Assembly (NCBI GenBank): GCA_932294295.1
Contig: OW028581.1
Span: forward strand, 38,593,995-38,657,994
Reading direction: 5' to 3'
Origin: Alitta virens
Lineage: Eukaryota; Annelida; Polychaeta; Phyllodocida; Nereididae
Length of the DNA stretch: 64,000 nt
Program-made: the position numbers and the translations under genes
The notes under the pieces: model-generated
What the model was told of the DNA's origin: nothing
Databases searched by the model: none
The model's input: the letters and a program-made list of their open reading frames with translations, nothing else
Shown here: positions 46,901 through 59,022 of the stretch, one piece after another
Numbering within the stretch: position 1 is the stretch's first letter
Layout of the letters: every line of letters begins with the position of its first letter

Positions 46901-49900
46901 CATCATACACTTGGAGACTTAATTAGCAACTGATTTATTTCTTCAATGAAATTCCATTATAAAATCAACAAGAAACCAAGAAACATCAATCAACAAGTTC
47001 TGAAATATCTATAAACTCAGAAAAGTAGCTCACCTATGGTCAGAAGTTTTCAGTTCCGCTCTGTTGTAAAGAAGCAATTTGCCTTCGTTGAAATCTTCTG
47101 TTTGCAACTCTGGATGGAAAAAAAATATTTATTTGCGAGTCATGAAATAATTGTACTTGATTCATTTTGACTATGAGTAAGACACAGGATGTGAAATAAT
47201 ATTTACAGAATATCAGTTTTTCATCTGAATGGTAATTCAAATCACAATCCTCTTTTTCTATTATTTTAAAAATTAACTATTCATTAACTTTTTAAAAGAT
47301 AAAGGTGACCATCCCATGGGTGAACAGGAATTGTAACATTTCCACACTCAATATTATTCGATTTGTATTTCATATGAATTTGTTTTTTGTATTTTCCTGG
47401 GTGGCCCCTCTGAAGCGGCATTTTAACAGCCTTTGAGGGGTCTACTATTCCCCATTTTTGTATTCCTTTGTATTCTGTTTTTATTCGTAACTGTAATGTC
47501 CTCTGTGAGCTTTGGAAAATACTAAATCCAATCTGAGAGCTGAATCTGGTAATCAAGGGACAAAATATATATCTCACCAGGTAATTTAGGGATGGCTCTT
47601 CTCCGCCACAAGACCCGGTCAGTCCACGCGGGCGTCCTGTGTTTGTCGCTCGTGTCGTAATCATCACAGAAGAGATCATATTTATAGGTCGGAGCAAAGT
47701 TTACTGGTCCTTCATTGAAGCCTTTGAAAACCTGAAAGGAAAATTTATGAGTCAATGTCATTTACAATGCATAAGATTCACTCATAGGTGATGTTCCTCA
47801 TAGCATACTCTACTGTTGTAAGTGTAAGAATGATTACATTGCACAGCTGATATTTTCCGGCATTTTCCATAGCAGAAAATACTTGGGCAGTTTTAGCAAT
47901 TTCATCTATCTTTAATTCAAAAGCCTGGGGTAAATGCGTAACATGGTGTGGACTCCCAAGCCTTGTCCAATAGTCAAATAGTTGCAATCTTAAACTTACA
48001 TTGCCAGCCTCTTTCTGGACTAGAAGTTGGTCATGTGACTGAAGGGCGGCCCAGTTCTCGGCTTTGATTAGTTCCTTGACATCGTTATTTGGTAAATCGA
48101 TTCGATAATTAAAATCCCCACACCAGAAAATGTAGTCGTGCGTAAATATTGTCCTTCCCTGCAAGAAGAAAATTAAGTCATAATGCATTGGCAGTACAAA
48201 TAGTGAGCTTATGTCTACATTAATCAGTGATTATAAAATGGTGAGAAATAATCAAGACAAAAGCCGGAGACGCAACAACACGGTTTGGTTTCAAACTTCA
48301 GAAGTTTTTAACCAAATTTTGAAGTTAAAAATTTCTGAAGTTTATTAAGTACTGCAGAGTGAAAAATTTAAGAAAAAATAAAATAATAAAATCACTAGTT
48401 TGCACATGTAGCAGTCTTCATGATACATCGTGATTTCAGAGTTTAAGAGGATATAAACACAATTGAGCAAAGACAAATCCCCAAAACAATGCACTTTGCT
48501 TCAGACAAATCATCGTCTTAGTTCTTCATCAAAGTGCCATATTTGACAGTTTTCTCATTTTTAAAATTCAGTACGTCAATATCAGATTTTCCTTAGTACT
48601 GTTTTAAAACTAACTTGCAACAATTAATGTAGGGCAGTTCCATTTATAAGTGTGGTGGGGAGGAGGGTGGATAAGAAAACTTAACTTTCAGACACCCCCC
48701 CCACCCACCCACTTTTTGTTTTTTGACCGACCCCCACCCCCTCTTCTCTTTTTTCTACATTAAGATATTATGAAAATACTGGTAAACCCCCCCCCCCCTC
48801 CCCCTTTTTCTCTTTTGGACAGCATCCCCTCGCCCCACTTCTTCAAAAACCTTCCTGTTCACCCTCACCCCACACTTTTAAATGGAACAGCCCATACATT
48901 CTTAGCCAAAAATTCAACATGCACTGTGAAAAGATTGACTACTGACGCTCCACATATAGATAACTCAGATACAAATGAAATTCAGATGTCATAAACTTCT
49001 AGAAAAACATCCTGCCTCAGCATTCGGTTACATCAATAGTTTCTAATTGATTTTGCTACATGCTCCCAACATGCTACAAAGTTTGAAACACACAAATTGA
49101 CACACATAAATTTGAGAAATGTATCAAAAGAACTAACAAATAGTCCTTGTAAGATAGCAATGACAGAGTTTAGTAAATCATAAATATGATCGTGAAAAGT
49201 CTGAAAAATAAATTTAGTTGATGCATACTAAATTGATTTTTATCCATGGTTCCATTTTCAACATTTACATCTTTTCCTTCTCTGCCAGGTGTCTTCAGTA
49301 ACCACTTTAATCAATACATTACAAAGTGTAGCAAGAGTAATTTCTATTAAGTAAAAAAACACCTATATACTATCTACACATGCAAAACAAACAGTGAACA
49401 ATACACTAAAGAAAAATAACCTAGAAACTATTCTACTGTTTAAAGTTTAAGCATAAAATGTTACCCTGCAATTTTCCTGAAAAATAGAGAGGTAACAGGT
49501 TTGCAAAGATTAAAAATATCTGAACCAGGCAGAGTGAATTAGCCATGAGCCATCTTTGTCATCTAGACGAGTTGATACACTGATGTGATATATACTGTCC
49601 GCTAGCATATTCAAGCATTGAAGAATAAACAGCATCACACTGCAAAGTTCTGACCGACGGCTGACTTGTGGACTTGAAGTAATATCCAGGGGCGGATCCA
49701 AAACATTATGACAGAGAGGGGTGTGACATTAGTGACATTTCTGTTATTATATTCATTCAGAAAGTTCTGGGTCTACCCCTGGACGTCACTATTGAAGTCC
49801 ACAACTCCGATGTTGGCCACAACTTCGCTGTCAGATACTATCATGGCTTCTTAGGCAAAGAAATTGCATCTATAAAAGACTTATGTGGAATCTAATTAAC

Positions 49901-52900
49901 TAGGAAAGTAGAAAATAAAAAGTATAATTATGTGAGTGTATACATGTTATACATAGAGTACTGGCATTTGAACCACAAATCCCTTAGGAGCACCTTTTTT
50001 ATATCATAAACAAAACCACAATATTTTGCAATTTCTGAAGCAACAAATGCCAAACACATATCCTCAGTGTTTCCTCACACTGTGTAGAATAATTTCACAT
50101 CGTAATAATTTTTGACTGCTGTTTTATGTTCAAAATGTCATAAAATTTATTCATAATGATAATATAAGTTAAAAACTATCATAATGCAAGGCTTTTATGC
50201 ATAAAAATGAAGCACAAACAACCAAGACTCACCATAGGGAAGATAAACTTGGAGGTGAGTTCTTGGTAATCTGAATTCCTCTCCTTGACGTGCGACTGAC
50301 CAGCAGCGAAATGAGCACAGACAAAAACCATCGACGTGGCGTGGAACATAAAACGGATTGCAACACCACCTTTGTTGCCCGCAGCACCCCCTAGACCTGT
50401 TTTCACCATTTCCACGGCAACATCCCTGCAAAAAACAACCAATATTCAAAGATCACGCCACACAGAAGGTCTACAGTATAAGGGGCTTATTGCATTTAAA
50501 TTAATAATGACTGACACAAGGAAATATTTTGAACAATTTAAGATTTTAACTTTCAGGCATCAACCTCGATATGTTAGATTTAAAGTATTTTGGTTGAAGA
50601 TGTTATAATTCAATTGTGGTAGAAATACTTGCCTTTAGAAACAACTAAGCTATAAAAACTTTTAATTTATTTTAAAAGTTTCTACGAAAACACTAACCTG
50701 ACGAAAGGAGCGTGTTGAGGTCGAATAAAAATGAAGAGACAGACTCCAACCAGCTGAGCTGACGTCAGTACGACATATTTATGGTCCCTTGAAATCGTGT
50801 TCTGCAGGTATTTTCCCCACTCCTTCTGGTTTTGGGTGCTACAATATCAAGAATATCATATCACCCTCACGTCTGTGTCGTGGCTTAGTTTTAGACCAAG
50901 AAGCATTAAGACATTGAACATTGAATTCTTTTAGTCCATTTGGGCTAAATTTTAAAGACAGCACCAAACTGATTCTTATGCAATAAAACATCAACAAATC
51001 GTTAGTCAAACACACATGTCATTGCATCTCAGTATTCACAAGCACAAATCAACGAACAGTTAAGTAGTTTTTTACCATTAGACATAGACATTTAAACTAA
51101 CCTGGCACTGACAATGTTGGAAGCGTTAAGATCGACAATTTCCTCAAATCCAATCGCAAACATATCAACAGGAGCTGATGGGTCCAAGGAATTGTCCACG
51201 AGATCTGGCAATAACAAAATAGTTCTGATTAAAGAAAATCTTCATCGTTCAAGGCCATGAACAAGTGTTTGTTTGTTAAGGTTAGCTTTCATCTTTCAAC
51301 CATTTTTTTATTCCAAAATAATAAATGAACTTAACTTTTTATAATGTGTATTTAAGCAAGGATGACGCCCATTATATGTCACATTTACGCATGGGACGTG
51401 TCTTTTATTTAGTAAACCTGGTGCTAGGCAATATATAACAGCTACTATGAGACTGTGATTTATTTTATATATTATTATTATATTTTTTTTTTTCAGTATT
51501 ATGATATTCAGTATTATGAGATGTGTTCACTGTGATGCTATAGTATAGAAAATGAGATATATAATATTTGGATCAGTAGTTCTGGAAGTAGTATTTAGTT
51601 AGTATATTCAATATATGTAATTTTTATGTCTGTATTAACAATGTATTGTGCATTCTATGTACCTTGTTTATGACGAATGGGTCAAAACTGACTCCGTACG
51701 GTCAAATAAAATTTATCTATCTATCTATTTACCCCAGTGTTGAATAAATATACTAGTATTATCTATTTTCTTTTATACTATGAAGATATAACTATTACTT
51801 TACCTGGCCTACTTTGCATTGAGAGAGTAGGCAGATCAAGCAGCCAGTCGGTCATAGACTCGTGTTTGAAAGCAATACTTCGGAAATGTTTTCCCCCATT
51901 TACGTTCCACGTCCCACATGCCACTCGCACCGGTCTGGAGTATGTGTAGGTTGGATGACGCAGAATCATGCTCTTGATCATTTTCGTTGTACCTGAAATA
52001 AATTACAAAAATACATTAAGATACACAACTTTATTACCATATAACAATTACACTGGTAGTATTTCATATACATATATTACATATATTACATTATTGATCA
52101 TACTGGTAGGCATACACAATTTGGCACGTTTTCAGTTGAAATATTTTATTTCAGAATAAAAACGATTACTCAATTGTCAATATCTTAGAATAAAAGCCTT
52201 GGCCTTTAGTACAACTATAAACACATCGTCAGATTCAAAAAGATTCATGATTGGATAACACATGAATAGTACACTATTGTATCACATTAACTCACAGTAT
52301 AATGCCGTCTGGCCCAGCACAGCTCTAGCTTTGTCAGCCAGTTCACTCCTCTGGGTATTTCCCAACAAGAGAACGTCCATGGCTTCCTGTTTGGAGCTGT
52401 CCAAGAAATTATTTTGGATGGTTCGACTGGCTGATCTGGCCGCATCCCCTGCCTATGTGACAACAATTATACATTCATTAACTAACGGCATATTGTTGAA
52501 TATCTTAATACCTAATAGGATAATATTCCAGAGCAATACAAGTTATAATGATACGATGTATCGTGTGTTGAACAGCTAATTTCATAAAAAACTTAAATCT
52601 ATTGCACATGTGATCATAAACACGCACAGAAATATAAATGCAATCATCACAATGTTCAAAACCATTTCTCACCTTTGACCTGCCTCCCCCAAGTGCTCCT
52701 GTTCCAGCATAAATGCGACTGACGTGATCACCGTTCGCCTGCCACATCTGTTTGTAAACCTCTGTGAACCTGGATACCATTTGAGCCTTTCCAGCAAGCC
52801 CCAGGGACTCCAGCTGCATTGGTAGGAGCTGGCACATAACCGAGAAAAAGGTTGTTCATCAATGTTGTTAAATCACCAAAAATATGAAGGAATAGAATAG

Positions 52901-55900
52901 AATATTGCTTCGATAGAATAGAATCAGAAACATGGAGAAATATTGTATAGACTGTCACTTCCAGAGGAATAGAATAGTGTCCATAACAAACATCACTCAC
53001 CTCCATCCCGATACGACACTGCACAGCGTTTGTTCGATCCAAACAATCAACACAATTTGTTCTCACAGTTCCGCTCTGCCGACTGCAAAAAGAAATACGA
53101 TTATTTTCAAGTAATAATTTGTCTGTGAATGTTATATCACAATGACATGATATCTCATTAATCAGTAATCTGTCAGCAAACTTAAGATGAGATGATTACT
53201 ACTGAAACTAGCGAATATGATCTACAATGATATACTATATGGAAAATGAATTCACATACCAAGTGGTCTGATAGCCGTCAGCATGAAAATAGCCAAATTC
53301 AACCACTCGTTTCGTGACTTTGTCCATCAGTTTCTTCACGTTCTTTGTGTTTCCTCCTCTGCATTCTGAGTGATAATCAAACAAGACCATGGGAACATCT
53401 TTTTGGTGAATGGATGCCTTGTGGTGGTTCTGGAATAAAAAGGCAGTAAACAGAAATGTTGCTATGGCATACTTTCCAGCACAAATAATTATCACCAATA
53501 TCAAACAGTTTCTCCGACTTACTTGATACTGTTGGCTAAGCATGTACTCTCCCTCCTTGATTCCCAGTAAATTGATGATGATCTGGTCGCCATATTTCTC
53601 CTTCAGCGAGGTCAGATGTCGGTCATACGCTGGGGCAGACGCTTCGTATCCTCTCGACATCTTAATCTTGTGAGCTCCAACCTTGGAAATACAACAATCA
53701 ATTTGTTTGACACTGCTTTTTGAACTTACATCATAAAAGGTCAAAGCAGGAGGTAAGGGGGGGGGGGGGGGAGGCTGTTCCCAAAAAACGATAAGTGGGG
53801 TGATGGGGTCTGATATCAGTCAGGTCCAACCCCTGCCCCCCACTTTTTAATGGAACAGCCTTTAAAAATTAATATAAGTTATATATTATAAAATATATTT
53901 AGGAACATAAAAATATGTGAGCATTATAATAATGTCTTGATCTAGAAGACAGTGTAAATTTTTTTATATATAGATAGATAAGTGAACTAAATATAATAAC
54001 ATATACTTTAAGCTAATTAAGTCTAGGTTCACTTCATGAGATCAACAATGAATCACCAGCTAACAAAGACATAATACCTGGAAACCAGTCTGCTCCCAAA
54101 AGAGAGGCACTGACCCTCGGCACTGAATGAATGATGAAACTTGGTCGTCGATGTAAACAACCTGCAAAAGACATGCGAGTACTAAAATGTTACCGAAAAG
54201 ATTAAATAAATTGTTATGCTTAATTCTAAAATAAACTACTGTCTGATAAATGTTACACTATATTGCATATTAAAGTAAATAATAAATACATATACATTGC
54301 ACATCACATGTATCCAAGAGGTCAGCACAGACTAGTAAGCATGATGACAATAATATTTTCATGTAATGTTGATGAAAATTACAATAAATAGCATCCGATC
54401 TGGAGCATATTCTCCAATGTCAACAAAAGAGCTGTTTTATCAAAAATTACACAAATTGACATATATCTAGAGTAATCAAGTACCTGCTCAGTCTCCACAA
54501 AATTTGCAACATGCCCATCGCAATTGACACCTCTAACGTTGAACCGTGTTCCAGCTCTTTCGCAACTCAACCGAGATATCAGACAAGCCTTGCCCTGACG
54601 CGAGGCAGCGTAGATCGTCCTGATTTCCACCCCTCCGCACATGATCTTCAGGAGCCACTCGCTTGTGTCTACGTTGAACCTTTGCAGGTGCAAGTGCAAT
54701 GATCTGTTCCTATAAAAAGAAATATGAAGTAATAAAGTTAATTCAATCAAGTCAGGAGATCAGATGCACAATTCCTTGTGAAGTTATTTACAAAATATCT
54801 GACAAACATAATCAGGCAGTTTCATTTAGTTTGAAAGGGTGGACCAGAAAGTATTTCAGAACTTTGGAAAAATCATTATTGATGGAAAGGGTGGGGGTGT
54901 ACTTTTAGGATTAATATTTACTGAAAGTTACCTCTCATTTGGAAGTCTAGACAAAATGATTCACTCACCAGAAGAACCTGTTATCAGTGCCCATGGAATC
55001 GCAAGCTCTCTGTGCGCAAAGACTGAGATCAAATGAACCTTGTGAACTGGACCAGCTGAAGTAAAACGTCCCTGAATTCAACAGCTTACGAACCTGCAAC
55101 GAATGTCCCAAAATTAAACCAACCAAAAGCAGGAATTTTAATTAATAGTAAGACCATTCAGCCATGGATCCACACAGTACTAACAATATGCATATAATAT
55201 GATTAGGATGAATTACCTCCACGATGCGTTCCTCATCAGACGGTGCATTTCTGAGACTTAGGAATGTGGTGGCTGTGATGCGAAAGATATCGCTATCCAA
55301 AACTTTACCCACTGAGACACACCCTGTCACCATGACTAGGTAGTACAAACATTCTTCCCCTGCAATGCCATCATATTATTTCCGAATAAAATCACACAAA
55401 CCGATTACTTTTACTGGATTTAAATGAATTGTGAGACATCAAATTCAGGGAAATTGCAATTCACACTAGCATCTTTATTAACATAATTTCTGAAATACCT
55501 GTGTTGACACAAAGCACTCCTAAGCAGCCATAAGCATCTTGGATTTTAGTGTACGCTTTCTTCATGGTTTCTGTTTCAACTTGGGCTACAATAAAACCGA
55601 ACATGTAGTTAAAGAAATTAAAACCACAATTGTATTTTTTTCCACCAGGTCCTTATATAAACATTCAAATCTTTAATTAAACACAGGTCTCAACCCCATT
55701 GTCCCTTATTAGGGGGTGCATGATGTGTACTCCCTTTATATAGAGGCCTAGAGGCACATCACAGCAACTTATAATCACAGTATCTGTTTCATCGTGCTGA
55801 CAGATATCGTGGACCATAAACTTTTGTATTATCGTCTGAGATTGCAAGCGACAAATGTAAATATGCTCTAGCTGTCAGTCACCAACCTGCATTGTCAACA

Positions 55901-56272
55901 ATAGGGGGCGGGGCTGATGTCATTGATTCATATAAAAATATAAGGAAGGGACAAGACTTTCAATAACCTCAGTCTTGATGTCATGAGATCTATGAATGGA
56001 CTTTTCAGATTCATTGATCAGAAACAAATGTCTAGATCTAGCCTACACATCTGCACAACAGACAACAAGAAGCTGGGATTCTAATCTAAGATAACTGAAG
56101 TCGTGACTTCTATCAATGAATCATGACGTTTGAGGAACTGTCAGAACTCACAGAGAACGGCCACAGCATTGGATTCGAACATGAGCGTCTCCTCCTTGCT
56201 CCTGCATTCCATTAGAACGCTGTAAGGCGGTTCCAACTTGTGGTAGACGCGGAAACTCTTGCTCATCGACAT
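40923..56272 (-). CDS. SYNJ1: synaptojanin: Sac1 plus inositol 5-phosphatase plus proline-rich tail (29 coding exons)
   Basis: Coding exons in transcript order: 56272-56152, 55585-55499, 55359-55217, 55093-54969, 54709-54484, 54161-54078, 53681-53523, 53429-53260, 53082-53001, 52828-52673, 52452-52296, 51992-51804, 51204-51102, 50838-50698, 50425-50233, 48158-48000, 47731-47578, 47109-47034, 46667-46464, 46162-46084, 45724-45641, 45044-44963, 44662-44582, 43894-43847, 43331-43135, 42834-42717, 42594-42524, 42175-42022, 41656-40923; 1458 aa. Sac1 domain (about 1-500) has the catalytic CVDCLDRT at about 382-389. The 5-phosphatase (about 525-860) has [63 protein letters not shown] and SDHRPV, all intact. 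An RRM-like module ([10 protein letters not shown] on) follows at about 872-970. The tail from about 1035 carries many PxxPxR SH3 ligands. It dephosphorylates PI(4,5)P2 and PI4P during clathrin-coat shedding. Assignment to SYNJ1 versus a single ancestral synaptojanin is by family only. No NPF motif is seen. Confidence 0.95.
41721..41897 (-). mobile_element. SINE-A copy in the last synaptojanin intron
   Basis: Diverged full-length copy. Duplication TAGGCATTCATGAAA at 41706-41720 and 41898-41912. It lies 64 bp upstream of the final acceptor. Confidence 0.9.
42265..42440 (-). mobile_element. SINE-B fragment
   Basis: Shares TAATGATGAGATGA, GAGTCCACAC and CATTTACCCCA...GTGGGGTCTT with the copy at 3100-3428. 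Intron between synaptojanin exons 27 and 28. Confidence 0.65.
45223..45447. mobile_element. MITE with GGGCTGTTCCATT termini, copy 1
   Basis: Left GGGCTGTTCCATTCAAAAG and right reverse complement GGGCTGTTCCATTTAAAAG, with TGA on both flanks (45220-45222, 45448-45450). Interior is C-rich. Synaptojanin intron 21. Confidence 0.75.
46735..46850 (-). mobile_element. SINE-B fragment
   Basis: Shares TATGTCTCAATGCTACTGG, CAGCTTATATGACCAGCTGC and TAATGATGAGATGATAA with the other SINE-B copies. Synaptojanin intron 18. Confidence 0.7.
48632..48893. mobile_element. MITE with GGGCTGTTCCATT termini, copy 2
   Basis: Left GGGCAGTTCCATTTATAAG and right reverse complement GGGCTGTTCCATTTAAAAG; C-rich and CT-rich interior. 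Flanks GTA and ATA do not match exactly. Synaptojanin intron 15, the longest intron at about 2 kb. Confidence 0.7.
49687..49781. mobile_element. short hAT-like MITE or fragment
   Basis: Termini CAGGGGCGGATCC and, in reverse complement, CAGGGGTAGACCC. The interior is about 70 bp with no coding potential. No convincing target-site duplication. Synaptojanin intron 15. Confidence 0.5.
51713..51728. repeat. short (ATCT)n microsatellite
   Basis: Four ATCT units after a GGTCAAATAAAATTT motif, which looks like the 3' end of an unassigned retroelement in synaptojanin intron 12. Confidence 0.5.
53772..53861. mobile_element. MITE with GGCTGTTCC termini, copy 3 (internally deleted)
   Basis: Left AGGCTGTTCCCAAAAAACG and right reverse complement AGGCTGTTCCATTAAAAAG, only about 90 bp long, next to a G run at 53758-53771. 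Synaptojanin intron 6. Confidence 0.65.
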
Positions 56273-59022
56273 TTTCTCTGATTTCTCAGCTGTCAAATGT
56301 TGATCTTTTCTCTCAACGCCTCAAATCTCGCTATAGTTTCTGATCTCGCCGCAAGAGGCGGCTTTGTCGATCTCACATAAAATTATGATGAAGCGGACGC
56401 TCCCGCTGAATAATTTAAAACGAGAATACAGCGGACGCAACCCGCTAATTAAGGCACCAATGATCGAGTATGTGAACTTTCTTCTTTCAAAGTTTGTGCC
56501 TTACTGATCAGATGATTTAAAGCCATGTGTGCAATGTATAAACACTAACATTGACATTGATTTGGACTTAATATTTCAGGCATATGGTTTTCATATAATA
56601 TTATGTTAAATTCTCTGTTAGCTGGTATTGTAGTCAAATATTATCCGTGTGCTGGGCGGGCGGGTGTCACATTTGTGGAGGAGAACTCTATTAATTCAGC
56701 AGGGGCGTCGATGGGAAATGACTATTTTTCTACATTTTTGTTTTGGAAATAATGTGCTTTGAACAGTTTTACTTTACAAGTGTCTGCACATTAGCTGCCA
56801 CCACTTGAACAAGCGACAGACAAAGTAGACCTGCATCCCCCACTCGTCAAGAGAAATCAACCCCCTGATAAATTGTATGTACCATTGTTAGATGTATAAG
56901 GTGCCTTCTTTGAATATTGTTTATGTATAAAAAAAAAAAATTAAAGTGTATGTCTGTCTGCCGTGCTGTCTGTCGCGACTGTCTTTCTATCTGTCTATGA
57001 TTTGGTATTGTAATAGTTACAGGTTGTTAGTATTGGTCTATTGGTCTTTATGGTATAGTTAATTGTGCCTTTGATAGTTTTATTGACATATATGTCTCAG
57101 CTATGTTTTTACGGAATTGGCCAAAAAAAAAAAACAGTTTGATGGGTGACATTATGAATTAACTACCAAAAAGTGAAATTCAACAAATCACATTCGTTGC
57201 ATTGTTCTGACAACACCCGTACATTTGTCAGTCATTTTGGCTTATTTATCATGGATCGACAACAACAAAATTTCGGATTTTTAAAAATCATGATATTTAT
57301 TTCAATTTAGAAATTCAAATTATGCATTATCTAATCCATTATTCCAATGCTTAATGTATTTATAAATCAGTTCTGGGCCTCCTTAAATATTAAATTTAAA
57401 CATTATTGAAATATCACTGCCTATGACAACCAGAGTGACACTGTACTTTGCAGTTTGACAAAACTAAATTATTGTGAACATATATGACCTTTTATAGCAA
57501 CATTTAGGCAGTGAACACTGTGGTCATCTGAAAACACCCAAGTTCAATTAGACCCAGACCCGCAGGCCCTATATTGAGCAAAAACTGACCAATTTCCCTG
57601 TCAGAATACACCCAATCTTGGTTATAATATATCTGACCAACTGATATGCTGACAATGTTATTTATTCCAAGAAGGAAAGTAAATAATTTCTTTGGCAGGG
57701 TTTCGATTGTTACCAAGGAACAATATGGGTGTGGTGGAGAAAATGTGATGATGTGGGTTAGTATGAGTGCTGCAAATGTGCTCAAGCTATATCACAGGTG
57801 TATAAAGATTCTATACACCTGTACTCTGTGTCTATGCTGAGACAGTAAAAAAACCCCACCCAGGTGGTAAATATGTAACAGGGTTGGACTCCTCCTCTCT
57901 CATCTCATTAACAAAGAGCTGCTCTTTTTGTATACAAAGATTATCCCAGTGAGCAAAGTTCCTTAAATGAATATGTCTAGACACAACTGATTGAACTGAG
58001 AGATTATTGATTCCCAATGTAAGCAGGCGGGCGTACTACACACAGAAGTGTCTGTGAAAAAGTCTAATTGGTAACTGAACATATTTCTGAAAGAATTGTG
58101 CCATTTTATAGCGTCACATATGACATGAAGGAGTCTGGACTGATTGTGTTCTTGAAAGTGAATATGGCCACACCGAATATGGGGGAGGGGGGGATTTTTT
58201 TTTTTTTACACTGGAGTTTTACACCCCGCATTACTTTGTTGCTGTATAAATTAGCAATAATTTAAAGACAATTTGAAAAAGTTATTTTTGACTATATTTC
58301 TGTTCTTCTGTAGTCATTACTGCAGGACAGTAAGGTCAATTACCATAAGTCACTTTATGACCAGACTGTGTAAGTACGTATTGTCCTTGGAGGTCACTGT
58401 ATATTCTACAGTCCATTTTTTGCCATGTCATTAGTACTTTCCTCACGTCCACAAAGTACAAAACTGACTGCCTGGCCTCGGTGTGAGAACAATACTTCTT
58501 GTTCTTACAATCACTTATTGTTTAAGACCACGTGATCTGAATAGTGATGAGGAGGAAACCCCTGGCACAATTAATGATCTATTGTTAGAGTTGCGTCCCA
58601 TGATAATAGAATATCCTGGCACTTTATAATAATTATTATACAGAACAAAACTAGTATGTATAATTGCAACAACAGATAAAAATTTATTTGACACGAAAGC
58701 AATACAAGAACATGAATATGTATATAATATGAAGTAAAATTGTACGCATGATGTGACACTCATTATTTACATGGATTAATTTTTTTTTTTTATCACAGGT
58801 GTTAATCAAGAAGCACAGGTGTTAATCAAGAAGAACTGCTTAGTGTGATTACATTCTAACTACAATATAAATACAAAACAATAATTAAAAGTAGACATAA
58901 TTTTCACAGTATTGCACATTGCTAATTATCACAAATCCAATACAATAGGGAATTGATACATTCAATAAAAAATGAGCATGGTTTTAATAAGTTAAACTGA
59001 AAGTCTTCAACTTAGCTCAGAT
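56273..59022. other. intergenic: synaptojanin 5' flank and acidic-gene 3' flank
   Basis: The first 200 bp are GC-richer (GCGGACGC occurs twice near 56390-56440) and are probably the synaptojanin promoter; no TATA box. A 20-bp direct duplication, CACAGGTGTTAATCAAGAAG, is at 58794-58833. Minus-strand ATTAAA at 58983-58988 and AATAAA near 58682 are candidate poly(A) signals for the gene at 59023-60822. Confidence 0.5.

Noticed and set aside
57504..57785. 93-codon minus-strand frame
   Set aside because: No recognisable domain, no conserved neighbours, and composition like the surrounding intergenic DNA.
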